Positions 5,831 through 13,366 of a DNA stretch of 64,000 nt are shown piece after piece. The translations under genes were made by a program, and so were the position numbers. Position 1 is the first letter of the stretch; each line of letters opens with the position of its first letter. The DNA comes from CAZXLT01 sp964641545 (lineage in GTDB: Bacteria; Patescibacteriota; Saccharimonadia; Saccharimonadales; AWTP1-31). Location of the stretch: NCBI GenBank assembly GCA_964641545.1, contig CAZXLT010000001.1:62001-126000 (forward strand). The letters are read 5' to 3'. The notes under the pieces were generated by a model that saw nothing but the letters and a program-made list of their open reading frames with translations, did no database searches and had not been told where the DNA came from.

Positions 5831-6691
5831 ATGAAAAAAGCATTAACGCTATCGATAATTATACCAGTTTATAACGAAGAGCGTCGCCTAAAAGCTTGCT
5901 TGGATGCAATCACTACGCAAACTGTCATGGCTAACGAAGTAATTGTGGTAGATAATAACTCGACAGATAAAAGTGTGGAGATTGCAAAGTCATATCCATT
6001 TGTTCGAATTGTGAAAGAAAAAAAACAAGGCTTTACATACGCCCGTAACGCCGGTTTTGAAGCAGCGAGCTGTGATATTTTGGCGAGAATTGACGCCGAC
6101 TCGGTCATGAACCCTACCTGGGTAGAATGTGTTATTCGCAATTTTTCATCGCGTGACATTGATGGGCTTACAGGTTTGGGCTACTCTGATTTCTTGCCTC
6201 GTATACATGGTCCAAAGACAGTACTACCAAGCTGGCTTTATTTCATGTGGTCTGTTGCTATTTTTCGCTTGCCGGTTTTATGGGGAGCCAACATGGCAAT
6301 TCGTAAATCAGCTTGGCGACGCATTGTTGGTAAGGTGCACATGGACAATAGTCTGGTTCATGAAGACCAAGATATTGCGCTGTGCATTTTGGAAGAAGGT
6401 GGCAGGCTCCACAGAGACAATAAATTGCGGATCACCATTGGTGGCCAAACATACCATTATCTACCAAAATTGTGGTACTACACTCGGCGGATGTATACCA
6501 CGAAGCAGCTACATGCAAAGCGAGCTGCATTTCATAGGATTAAGCGCCCCTATTCTCGAACGTTGGTCTTTTTCTTATGGTTAGTGCCGGCGCCAATTTT
6601 GCTATGTATTTTTTTCGGAAGCAGTCTTGTAATGTTTCCACTGGATTTTGCCGTAAAAACTTTTGGCTGGTCAGACGCCTGGCTTGATTAG
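5831..6691 (+). CDS. glycosyltransferase family 2
   Basis: 286 residues. The GT-A nucleotide-sugar fold starts at LSIIIPVYNEE (7-17). It continues with VIVVDNNSTDKS (38-48), GFTYARNAGFE, the metal-binding ARIDADS (Asp88 and Asp90) and a catalytic-type HEDQDIAL. A hydrophobic C-terminal segment (about 245-275) probably sits in the membrane. It transfers a sugar to an envelope lipid or glycan acceptor; acceptor and donor are unknown. It is divergent from the glycosidase-like gene and overlaps the end of the nuclease gene on the opposite strand by 4 nt. Confidence 0.9.
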   Translation: MKKALTLSIIIPVYNEERRLKACLDAITTQTVMANEVIVVDNNSTDKSVEIAKSYPFVRIVKEKKQGFTYARNAGFEAASCDILARIDADSVMNPTWVECVIRNFSSRDIDGLTGLGYSDFLPRIHGPKTVLPSWLYFMWSVAIFRLPVLWGANMAIRKSAWRRIVGKVHMDNSLVHEDQDIALCILEEGGRLHRDNKLRITIGGQTYHYLPKLWYYTRRMYTTKQLHAKRAAFHRIKRPYSRTLVFFLWLVPAPILLCIFFGSSLVMFPLDFAVKTFGWSDAWLD

Positions 6692-7257
6692 ATAGGTTGT
6701 GTTTGAGTTTGACCGTTCTGCTTGATTTCGATTTCACAACTTCCCCACAGCCCCGCGCTGGCAGCTTCCGCCTGTTGTTGGTACGTTTTAAATTCTTCCT
6801 TTCGGCTCAATGGGAAAAACGTATTCGCAAACGCGTAGCCTTGTTTTAAAAGTTCAATATTGACCATGCGTCCATCGGGTAAAAACACATAGCGAAGTAG
6901 CCGATCATACCGGTCGCGGTTGGTGCTGTCAGGATCAGACTCTAGCCGCACCCGACTAGTGCCAATGAATTTTTTAGTGAAGTCAGAAGCCGCTTGGCCA
7001 AAACACTGTACGCTTTTTCGTGGGTCGTGTGTTTCGGGTGTGTCAATTCCGAGCATTCGCACTGTCTCTTCCGAACCATTCATATCAACGCGAATAGTAT
7101 CGCCATCAACAAACTCTGTGACAACGTAGAGCCCTGGTTGATTTTGCTGTGCTGACTGGATCAGCGGCTCAAAAGCAGAGCGTTGCTGATATGCCACCAA
7201 CAGGCTGATCAGCCCAATTATGATGCTGATCAGCTTCTTTTTCGAGCGTTTTGTCAT
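6688..7257 (-). CDS. thermonuclease-like (SNase) exported nuclease
   Basis: 189 residues: one N-terminal hydrophobic segment (about 9-23, signal anchor) then a staphylococcal-nuclease domain. Catalytic-site features are visible: FVDGDTIRV (Asp51, Asp53), VRMLGIDTPET (Arg67, Asp72, Glu75) and YDRLLRYVF with the second catalytic Arg region. It is expected to cut DNA or RNA outside the membrane with calcium. For a host-dependent CPR cell, surface nucleases are a plausible route to nucleotides (inference). It overlaps the upstream kinase gene by 4 nt (7254-7257), so the two are translationally coupled. Confidence 0.92.
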   Translation of the reverse strand: MTKRSKKKLISIIIGLISLLVAYQQRSAFEPLIQSAQQNQPGLYVVTEFVDGDTIRVDMNGSEETVRMLGIDTPETHDPRKSVQCFGQAASDFTKKFIGTSRVRLESDPDSTNRDRYDRLLRYVFLPDGRMVNIELLKQGYAFANTFFPLSRKEEFKTYQQQAEAASAGLWGSCEIEIKQNGQTQTQPI

Positions 7258-7775
7258 GTCTCTAAACCGAGCTTTTGAGCTATGTAGTCCTTGGTAACTT
7301 TTGTTCCGTCAACTTCTATGTATTCTTCATTGCTTCTTGGCGGCTCGAGATTATCGCTGATTCGTTCAAAATCTTCATGACTGAAGTTTCCTAACACCCG
7401 AGTTGGCCGCAGGTGCGCATTTGTAGTAGCACGCTCCTTCGCGAGGTCACGGTGTGTGGTAACCCAGATTAATACACAGCGTGCATCAAAATCATTAGCA
7501 ATTTGACGCAGGTGCTCACGGTCTTTATAGAAGTTAAAGCCTGTGTCGAAAATTACATCCTGCCCTTGGTTTAGTAACTGCACAGTTTCCTCGTTTAGGA
7601 TTCCATATAAATGCAAGTTTTCTGCATGTTCATAGGTTGGCTCGCCGTAGCGACGACGACGCTCTTGGTCTGCCCACAGGTGAACGGCGCCGGTAAGATC
7701 GGAAATTATTTTAGAAACAGTTGTTTTGCCTGCTCCCGGATATCCCAGCATGAGGTATAACGTCGGCTTAGCCAT
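7254..7775 (-). CDS. P-loop kinase-like ATPase
   Basis: 173 residues with Walker A GYPGAGKT near residues 12-19, a conserved VIFDTGFNFYKDR segment and a helix that may act as a lid. This is the layout of the AAA_33/zeta-toxin/polynucleotide-kinase group of small-molecule or nucleic-acid kinases. The substrate is unknown. It has a paralogue at 53382-54041 sharing GYPGAGKT and the FD...N...DR..LR.I pattern. It overlaps the nuclease gene by 4 nt. Confidence 0.8.
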   Translation of the reverse strand: MAKPTLYLMLGYPGAGKTTVSKIISDLTGAVHLWADQERRRRYGEPTYEHAENLHLYGILNEETVQLLNQGQDVIFDTGFNFYKDREHLRQIANDFDARCVLIWVTTHRDLAKERATTNAHLRPTRVLGNFSHEDFERISDNLEPPRSNEEYIEVDGTKVTKDYIAQKLGLET

Positions 7776-7821
7776 ATTTATAGAGTACCGTGTACCTTAC
7801 AAAATGTATATTCCTGAGCTT

Positions 7822-9453
7822 TTATTTACGGCGTTTGTGTTTCCAACCGCCCCTAAGATTTTCGTTTGAAGCCTTGTGGCTTATATCAAGTATGCCTAAC
7901 ACCGTTCGGCCCTCATCATCCCGGGAGAGTGTATAAAATATTCTTGTTTGTCGTGCCACATCGCCAACACTTAAATTAGTTCGCTTGTTAGTATTGAGTC
8001 GCCAGACACTTGTACGTCGGTTGTTGACCGCGGCGCTCGTGATGCTTATCTGTATGTCGGTTGTTTTTTCTGCTCCATTGCCACGAGGCTCTTCAAGCAA
8101 GGACCGAAGCATTTTTAGTAGATCGGTTTGAATATCACTGTCAGAACGTTTACTTGCTAAATAATCGGCAACTGGTCGCAGAGCGAGCAGCTGTGTGTCT
8201 AATTGCGTTTCATCAAAATCTTCGCTGGTCATATCAATACCGCTACCCAGCATATGACCTTCTGGCGTTTTTGAGAGCGTAGCTATACGCCCAACCGGTC
8301 GCGAATCGGTGTCGATTTCTGCTCCGAGCACAAAGTCCTCTGGTTTTGCCCGGCGTGCTGTAACGCGGCCTCCACGTGTTGCTCCGCCTTTTCGTCTTTT
8401 TCCTCCACTACGCTGGGTTGTCTGAGCTGGTCGACTCATTGTATCTAGATCCGTGTCGCGTATGTAAAAGTTTGAACTATCGCGAAGTGGTGTAAGCATC
8501 TCTAAATAGGCATCACGCGTTTCGGTTATTACGCGCCGATGATGTCCCAGAAATGCTTCTTGAAGGCTGGGCGGCCAGTGATCCCATGATTTGGCGCCTA
8601 ACAGCGTACTTGGCGGTAGTGCGCCGTCGTCTACCTTAAGTACATCTCGCAAGAACTTGAACCACGTTTGGGCATCTTTGGGTATTGTTTCAATGGCAGT
8701 TTTCTGTAACTCTTCATCATCGGAAAAGCAGTCATCGACAAGATGTAAAAATGCATTGAGGCTATATTGCGGCTCACCTTCTAATCGCTCAAGTGAAGCT
8801 TCTAAAATACTCTTTTCAAAAGGATCAAAATGATTCTTAGCTAGGTATTGCAGAAACGGACGCAATTCATCCGGGTCGCGGCTTGGATCTTTCAGCGTAG
8901 ATAGCAGATCAACAAGTACGACTACGCCGTGGGTGTTGATGAGCCCAAGTGTTTGGTCTTGTAGCTGCTTCTCTAGCTGAACTTTTCTTCGTTCAGCACT
9001 AAACATATTCAGCCAGATTTGTGATGAAGCACGTAGAAACAAGTATCGTGAGCCTGTAGTTTCTGACGAGTCGAACGTGTGTTGTGCTATCTGTGCGGCA
9101 ACATACTCTTCATCGTCTGCTTTTCCGCCTATTTCTAGCAACTGTGCATCATTTTTTGCCCCCATTAGGGTGTGCGCCATGTCTTGCCGTTGACTTCGTA
9201 TAAAGGCCTGATCAAACCTTCGTTCACCACGACTAGCATCAGCCATGTCTTCATAATCGGCATGCAGAAGTCCAAGTATAAAGTCATCTGAGAGTGCGCC
9301 GCGTGCAATTGAGCGAACAGTTCTGAGGGCAATTCCGTAATCTTGCACTAATGGATCTATGCTTGCCAAAAACTGTTCAGTAGGCGCAAGCGCTACTGGC
9401 TCCAATATATCAACACCACCGGGTATTTCGGCAGCCTCTCTAGGATCTGACAT
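7822..9453 (-). CDS. large hypothetical protein
   Basis: I do not recognise this 543-residue soluble protein. The N-terminal half (about 20-330) is helical and acidic, with repeated helix-loop units such as DLLSTLKDPSRDPDELRPFL. A strongly basic linker follows (about 350-372, GGKRRKGGATRGGR). The C-terminal part is alpha/beta, including TDIQISITSAAVNNRRTS and VARQTRIFYTL. The tail is basic (GWKHKRRK), which together with the linker hints at nucleic-acid or ribosome contact; this is inference. No signal peptide or membrane segment. It is divergent from the deaminase-like gene at 9534. Confidence 0.75.
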   Translation of the reverse strand: MSDPREAAEIPGGVDILEPVALAPTEQFLASIDPLVQDYGIALRTVRSIARGALSDDFILGLLHADYEDMADASRGERRFDQAFIRSQRQDMAHTLMGAKNDAQLLEIGGKADDEEYVAAQIAQHTFDSSETTGSRYLFLRASSQIWLNMFSAERRKVQLEKQLQDQTLGLINTHGVVVLVDLLSTLKDPSRDPDELRPFLQYLAKNHFDPFEKSILEASLERLEGEPQYSLNAFLHLVDDCFSDDEELQKTAIETIPKDAQTWFKFLRDVLKVDDGALPPSTLLGAKSWDHWPPSLQEAFLGHHRRVITETRDAYLEMLTPLRDSSNFYIRDTDLDTMSRPAQTTQRSGGKRRKGGATRGGRVTARRAKPEDFVLGAEIDTDSRPVGRIATLSKTPEGHMLGSGIDMTSEDFDETQLDTQLLALRPVADYLASKRSDSDIQTDLLKMLRSLLEEPRGNGAEKTTDIQISITSAAVNNRRTSVWRLNTNKRTNLSVGDVARQTRIFYTLSRDDEGRTVLGILDISHKASNENLRGGWKHKRRK

Positions 9454-9498
9454 TCGGACATTTATACCACAAAATTCAACCTAAGTCCACAGGATTAA

Positions 9499-9527
9499 TT
9501 GAAATTTATCTTAAAAAGTTGTATAAT
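9499..9527 (+). promoter_or_regulatory. sigma-70-type promoter giving a leaderless start
   Basis: TTGAAA (9499-9504), 17-bp spacer, TATAAT (9522-9527). The next ATG (9534) is 7 nt after the end of the -10, just where transcription should begin, and there is no ribosome-binding site. This decides the start of the downstream gene. Confidence 0.8.
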
Positions 9528-9533
9528 AACAGC

Positions 9534-10223
9534 ATGGCCCGTAGCCCTTATGTGCAAACCGTTGACGGGGTCGAAGACCCGGTGCGTAGTTTTCTGGAAC
9601 ACCTTCCTGAAATGGCACACGAGACCGATCTTGCTCTTGATGATGCCTATTCGTACCGTGACTTTAATGTGTCGGGTGCTTTGTTCGCATGGGACGCTGT
9701 AAGAAAAAAGGCGGCAATCTTTGTTCGGGCAAATACAAAACGGAGACGCGCAGCTAAGGTATGTGCCGAGCACAAGGTTATGGAGCTCAACGCACAAACT
9801 GCATTCGATCAAATCATCGGTGTACTTGTTCGTGGAACGACCGATCAGGATAAAATTGAAGAGGTGAATCATATACGCGTTCCAACGCTTTGGCCATGTC
9901 CCGATGCTTGTGTGCCCGAAATTGATGGCAACAGCCGAACAACAGATGACACACTTATTGTTACGACTGGGTTTGGGCGTCGACAGGCAGACAAGATTTA
10001 TCAAGCACATTTGTTTGGTGACCTGCGTAGTATGTACGTGGATGGTTCATGGCGCCAGGATGGTCAGCAAGCCCAATATGGTTTGGGCGAAGGAATCCCT
10101 GGGCGCCTGGCTCTGTTCGATGCCCTTGTTTTAGCCGAAGCAACGCGGGCAAGCGACCAACAAAGGAATCCCGCGGAGTTGGCCCGCATGGCACTTATGA
10201 CATCAATGCCCCACATTGCCTAG
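9534..10223 (+). CDS. cytidine-deaminase-like zinc protein
   Basis: 229 residues from the ATG at 9534. It has the deaminase signature in the right order: AYSYRDFNVSGALFA (about 38-52, like the AYxPYSxFxVGAA of cytidine deaminases), VCAEHKVM with Cys77-Ala-Glu79 (zinc ligand and proton shuttle), and PCPDAC with Cys122 and Cys126 (zinc ligands). The roughly 43-residue gap between the motifs and the long C-terminus are unlike housekeeping Cdd, which is about 130 residues. It probably deaminates a nucleoside, nucleotide or other amine; the substrate is unknown. A TTG upstream (9519) is in frame but overlaps the promoter. It ends 4 nt inside the convergent adenosyltransferase gene. Confidence 0.72.
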   Translation: MARSPYVQTVDGVEDPVRSFLEHLPEMAHETDLALDDAYSYRDFNVSGALFAWDAVRKKAAIFVRANTKRRRAAKVCAEHKVMELNAQTAFDQIIGVLVRGTTDQDKIEEVNHIRVPTLWPCPDACVPEIDGNSRTTDDTLIVTTGFGRRQADKIYQAHLFGDLRSMYVDGSWRQDGQQAQYGLGEGIPGRLALFDALVLAEATRASDQQRNPAELARMALMTSMPHIA

Positions 10224-10786
10224 TAGTCAATGCCGGGATTAGCTAAGAATTTGTCATCAAAATGGTGCTTGATCTTCGTCATGTCGGTGGCGATGTCGAC
10301 ATATTTGAGTAAGTCTTTTGGAAAATCACGACCAGTAAGGCATAGACTTGTTTTCGGATGTTTGTCCACAAGCAATTTCTTAAGGTTTGATTTCGGGATG
10401 AGCCCGTCGTGAACTGCGTTATTGATTTCGTCACAAATAACTAGGTCGTAGTTGCCACTGGTAGCGCACTTGTAGGCTTCGTTGTACGTTTCATCGGCTG
10501 CTGCTTTATGTTGCGCTTCACTAATATGTTGTTCGCTCAATTCACCGGCGTTATAAAACCCTTTACCGCCTTTGAAAAAGTGCAGTTGATCTTTATAAAG
10601 ACCTTGGATGTCACGTATAAATATATGTTCGCCAACCCCCCAGTATTTAATAAATTGGATAAAGGCGACTTGCCATCTACTACCTAATGCGCGAGTCAAC
10701 AAGCCCAGGCCAGCGCTGGTTTTACCCTTCCCCTCGCCGGTATAGACAATTACTACAGACTCTTTTGTCTGAAAATCCTCAAACAT
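10220..10786 (-). CDS. ATP:corrinoid adenosyltransferase (CobA/CobO family)
   Basis: 188 residues. The P-loop GEGKGKTS (17-24), followed by AGLGLLTRALG and WQVAFIQFIK, is diagnostic of the CobA/CobO/BtuR family, which moves the adenosyl group of ATP to reduced cobalamin. LVICDEINNAV is the Walker B region, and GRDFPKDLLKYVD is the usual C-terminal signature. No cobalamin biosynthesis, transporter or B12 enzyme is in this window, so its role is open. It may work on scavenged corrinoid or have been repurposed. A TACAAT hexamer lies 9 nt before the ATG. Confidence 0.88.
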   Translation of the reverse strand: MFEDFQTKESVVIVYTGEGKGKTSAGLGLLTRALGSRWQVAFIQFIKYWGVGEHIFIRDIQGLYKDQLHFFKGGKGFYNAGELSEQHISEAQHKAAADETYNEAYKCATSGNYDLVICDEINNAVHDGLIPKSNLKKLLVDKHPKTSLCLTGRDFPKDLLKYVDIATDMTKIKHHFDDKFLANPGIDY

Positions 10787-10821
10787 CGTAGCTCTATTGT
10801 AGCAAGCAACTAATCGCTAAT

Positions 10822-11052
10822 TTAATCACGCAGTGCTAGATCAATTTTCGGTCGATCAAAGCCGACAACAACAGTGCCGTTGATATCAAGCACTGGCGTC
10901 ACAACCTGCCCGACCGATTCCATAACCCATTGGGCTGCTTTTGGGTTTTCGCTCACGTCAAGCTCTTTAAACGTTACGTTCTTGTGTTTCAGGTATTCTT
11001 TCGCCATGTGACAGTAGGCACATGTTGGCGAGCTATAAATGGTTACGCTCAT
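10822..11052 (-). CDS. glutaredoxin-like protein
   Basis: 76 residues, a minimal thioredoxin fold. The redox motif is Cys11-Ala-Tyr-Cys14 after VTIYSSPT, and the cis-proline sits in VVTPVLDINGTVVVGFD. This is the NrdH/glutaredoxin type of small dithiol reductase, probably reducing disulfides of a cytosolic enzyme. No glutathione pathway is visible. It has its own promoter and reads divergently from the ATPase operon. Confidence 0.9.
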   Translation of the reverse strand: MSVTIYSSPTCAYCHMAKEYLKHKNVTFKELDVSENPKAAQWVMESVGQVVTPVLDINGTVVVGFDRPKIDLALRD

Positions 11053-11059
11053 ACTATGT

Positions 11060-11088
11060 AGTATACTAAGTTACAAGTAAAAGCCCAA
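11060..11088 (-). promoter_or_regulatory. promoter of the glutaredoxin gene
   Basis: On the minus strand: TTGGGC (11083-11088), 17-bp spacer, TATACT (11060-11065). The ATG at 11052 follows after 7 nt with no ribosome site, so the mRNA is probably leaderless. Confidence 0.6.
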
Positions 11089-11125
11089 GGCATGGGCTCT
11101 CTTTTAAGGTTTCTCGTTAAAACTA

Positions 11126-11155
11126 TTGCAAGCCCAGGACCTCCCCTGTTATAAT
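11126..11155 (+). promoter_or_regulatory. promoter of the F-ATPase operon
   Basis: TTGCAA (11126-11131), 18-bp spacer, TATAAT (11150-11155) with an extended TG element at 11147-11148. Transcription should start near 11162, a few nt before the small leader ORF. Confidence 0.8.
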
Positions 11156-11164
11156 TAGCAAGAA

Positions 11165-11239
11165 ATGAGCCGCTCTTCCGCCGCCAATCAATTGACGACG
11201 AATGACTCCTGTGGAGTTGTATTGGAGTGTGCATGCTAA
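11165..11239 (+). CDS. possible 24-residue leader peptide before atpB
   Basis: A short ORF starting about 3 nt after the predicted transcription start. Its stop (11237-11239) overlaps the atpB start in the pattern ATGCTAA. Its last codons include the TTGGAG that would be the atpB ribosome site. If translated it would couple ribosomes into atpB. The peptide is Ser/Thr-rich with two Cys and resembles nothing known. It could be chance; the position is the only support. Confidence 0.35.
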   Translation: MSRSSAANQLTTNDSCGVVLECAC

Positions 11240-12078
11240 GCAAACTGTTTGCCAGCACCGATGGTCCGCACATTGCATTAAGCCCCGAAAAAATTACCGA
11301 ATTTGCTGGTTTTACTATAAGCAACTCAATTATTTATGGCGTAATTTGTGCATTTCTACTTGCAGTCATACTTTTGATTGCCCGCTTTCGTATTCATCAA
11401 AAAGCAGCACGTGGCTTTACTCAGCTCGTGGAGATTTTAGTTGAGTTTATTATTGGTCTTGTTGAAGGACCGCTTGGCAGCCGAAAAAAGGCTATTACAT
11501 ACGCGCCGATATTTGGTGTATTTTTCTTATTTATTATTTTCAGCAACTTAATGGGCCTGCTGCCTATTGTTGGTCCGGGAGTCTTTGCGCGAACCGCCGA
11601 AGGCAATACCCCGCTCTTTCGTCCGTTTACAGCTGACCTCAACGGCACTATTGCCATGGCGGTTATTGCCATTATTACTATTCAGTACCTCTCAATTAAG
11701 GAGTCTGGTTTCTTGGGTCATCTCAAGCACTACTTTACAGATAAGCCATTTAACCCTATAAATATGTTTATCGGCATTCTTGAGGTATTCGGTGAGTTTA
11801 CTCGAATGATCAGTCTGAGTCTTCGATTGTTTCTCAATACAGCCGTGGGAGAAATCCTTATTAGTGTCTTTGCGTATATTGGCAAAGATTTTCGTTCGTT
11901 TACTATTCTGCCAGTCGCCATGTTCGAAATGTTGGTGGCCGGTATTCAGGCGTACGTCTTTACAGTCCTCTGCGCTACGTACCTTGGCTTAGCAATAAGT
12001 CATGGTCATGACGATGAACATCCAGCCCAAGAAGTTGACCCTGTGGTCGCTGCTTTGGAGGGCGATGTTAGCCATTAA
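11233..12078 (+). CDS. atpB: F-type ATP synthase subunit a
   Basis: Stator channel subunit of Fo that carries ions to and from the c-ring. 281 residues from the ATG at 11233, chosen over a GTG at 11227 because GGAG lies 5 nt before it. It has at least five hydrophobic helices. The essential arginine is Arg198 in SLSLRLF, followed by NTAVGE. FSNLMGLLP (about 103-111) is typical. The acidic/His tail HGHDDEHPAQEVD is unusual for the family. First gene of the operon; no atpI precedes it. Confidence 0.95.
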   Translation: MLSKLFASTDGPHIALSPEKITEFAGFTISNSIIYGVICAFLLAVILLIARFRIHQKAARGFTQLVEILVEFIIGLVEGPLGSRKKAITYAPIFGVFFLFIIFSNLMGLLPIVGPGVFARTAEGNTPLFRPFTADLNGTIAMAVIAIITIQYLSIKESGFLGHLKHYFTDKPFNPINMFIGILEVFGEFTRMISLSLRLFLNTAVGEILISVFAYIGKDFRSFTILPVAMFEMLVAGIQAYVFTVLCATYLGLAISHGHDDEHPAQEVDPVVAALEGDVSH

Positions 12079-12148
12079 TCAAATATCCGTGCGCGGGCTT
12101 CGAATACTCGGGGTGCACACGGTAACAAGGTAAAAAAAGGAGTTATAA

Positions 12149-12415
12149 ATGGCACCAGTATTAACAAAATTTGCATCAGACGCAGCAGAAGTTGCTCAGC
12201 GCGGTGGTTGGAACCCAACTGCTAGCAAAGCCTTCATGCTTGGTCTTGCTTTTGCCGCAGCCGCTATCGGTCTCGGCATGGTTGGCGCAAACTACATGAA
12301 AGCTTTGGGTCGCAACCCAGAAGCAGGTAAGGCAGCTGGTCAGATTGTGATCATCGCAGCTATGATCGAGGTTACTGCCCTCTTGGCCTTCCTCGGCGCG
12401 CTAATCGTAAAATAA
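12149..12415 (+). CDS. atpE: F-type ATP synthase subunit c
   Basis: Rotor ring protein, 88 residues, two transmembrane hairpin helices. The ion-binding carboxylate is Glu74 in AAMIEVTALLAF, and the polar loop is GRNPEA (54-59). The Na+ signature (Gln in helix 1, then E-S-T) is not obvious, so a proton ring is somewhat more likely. There is an N-terminal extension of about 20 residues before helix 1. A strong AAGGAG precedes the ATG. The 70-nt gap from atpB contains GTGC/GCAC arms that may form a hairpin. Confidence 0.96.
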   Translation: MAPVLTKFASDAAEVAQRGGWNPTASKAFMLGLAFAAAAIGLGMVGANYMKALGRNPEAGKAAGQIVIIAAMIEVTALLAFLGALIVK

Positions 12416-12434
12416 GAGGACACCAACAAAGATT

Positions 12435-12986
12435 ATGCTTGAGCTACTAACAACATTCACTACACTTGCCAACACTGCGACCGAAGAAAAAACCGGCATC
12501 GCCGTGCTTGGCATCGACGTAAAAGTAATCCTGTTACAGGCAGGGACTTTCCTGCTGCTCTTCTTGGTGATCAAGAAGTTTGCACTTGAAGGTATTGTTA
12601 GTACGCTCGAGCAGCGTCGTCAGACAATCGACAAGGGAGTTGAACTTGGCCTTGAAATGGAAAAGAAAAAAGCTGAGTTCGATGAAGAATTAAAGAAACT
12701 TCACGTTAAAGCTCGCGAGAGTGCCGATACGATCATCGCAACCGCAAACAAAGAAGCTAGCGATATTATTAAGGCTGGCGAAGCAAGTGCGACTAAGAAG
12801 GTTGATCAGATGCTCAAAGACGCTGAAGGTCGAATCGAACGCGAGATGGGCAAGGCACGAACGCAACTAAAAGATGAAATGTTGAGCCTGGTAGCGGAAG
12901 CAACCGAAGTCATTATTGACGAAAAGTTGGATAGTAAAAAAGACGCTGGCCTTATTGGTCGCGCACTCGCAAAGGTACGTTCATGA
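12435..12986 (+). CDS. atpF: F-type ATP synthase subunit b
   Basis: Peripheral stalk subunit, 183 residues. One transmembrane helix near 30-48 follows a Thr-rich, extracytoplasmic start. A long charged coiled-coil covers about 50-165 (EQRRQTIDKGVELG onward). It holds F1 still against rotation, together with delta. Its last codons overlap atpH by 4 nt (ATGA), so translation is coupled. Confidence 0.94.
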   Translation: MLELLTTFTTLANTATEEKTGIAVLGIDVKVILLQAGTFLLLFLVIKKFALEGIVSTLEQRRQTIDKGVELGLEMEKKKAEFDEELKKLHVKARESADTIIATANKEASDIIKAGEASATKKVDQMLKDAEGRIEREMGKARTQLKDEMLSLVAEATEVIIDEKLDSKKDAGLIGRALAKVRS

Positions 12987-13366
12987 AAATTAGTAATAAA
13001 GATATCGCAAAAGCTGCATTATCCGAGATTAACGCCGGTAAGGCCTCATCAGACGTTGCAAAACGCGTTGCAGCTTATCTAGTCAATGAACGTCGCAGTA
13101 AAGATGCTGATAGCGTGGTTCGACAGATTGAGCGCTTACTAGGACAAGATGGTCAAGTAGAGCTGAATATTACCACTGCACGTGGTATAAGCGAAGAGCT
13201 GCTTACCAGTATCAAGAATGTTTTTGCGGAAGGCGCTAAAAAAGTAATAATCAATGAAAAACAAGATCCGAGTGTACTTGGCGGTGTGTTGGTTGAGTCG
13301 GGCGAACAGCGCCTCGATTTGACGGTACGCCGGCAAATACAACGGCTTAAAGGAGTAAGAGTCTAA
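12983..13366 (+). CDS. atpH: F-type ATP synthase subunit delta, short form
   Basis: 127 residues, while delta/OSCP is usually about 175-180. The C-terminal domain is present (NITTARGISEELLTSI, VLGGVLVESGEQRLDLTVRRQIQRL), which binds subunit b. The N-terminal six-helix domain that caps the alpha subunits is reduced. It overlaps atpF by 4 nt and its stop overlaps the atpA start (TAATG). Position and C-terminal motif make the assignment firm. Confidence 0.9.
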   Translation: MKISNKDIAKAALSEINAGKASSDVAKRVAAYLVNERRSKDADSVVRQIERLLGQDGQVELNITTARGISEELLTSIKNVFAEGAKKVIINEKQDPSVLGGVLVESGEQRLDLTVRRQIQRLKGVRV

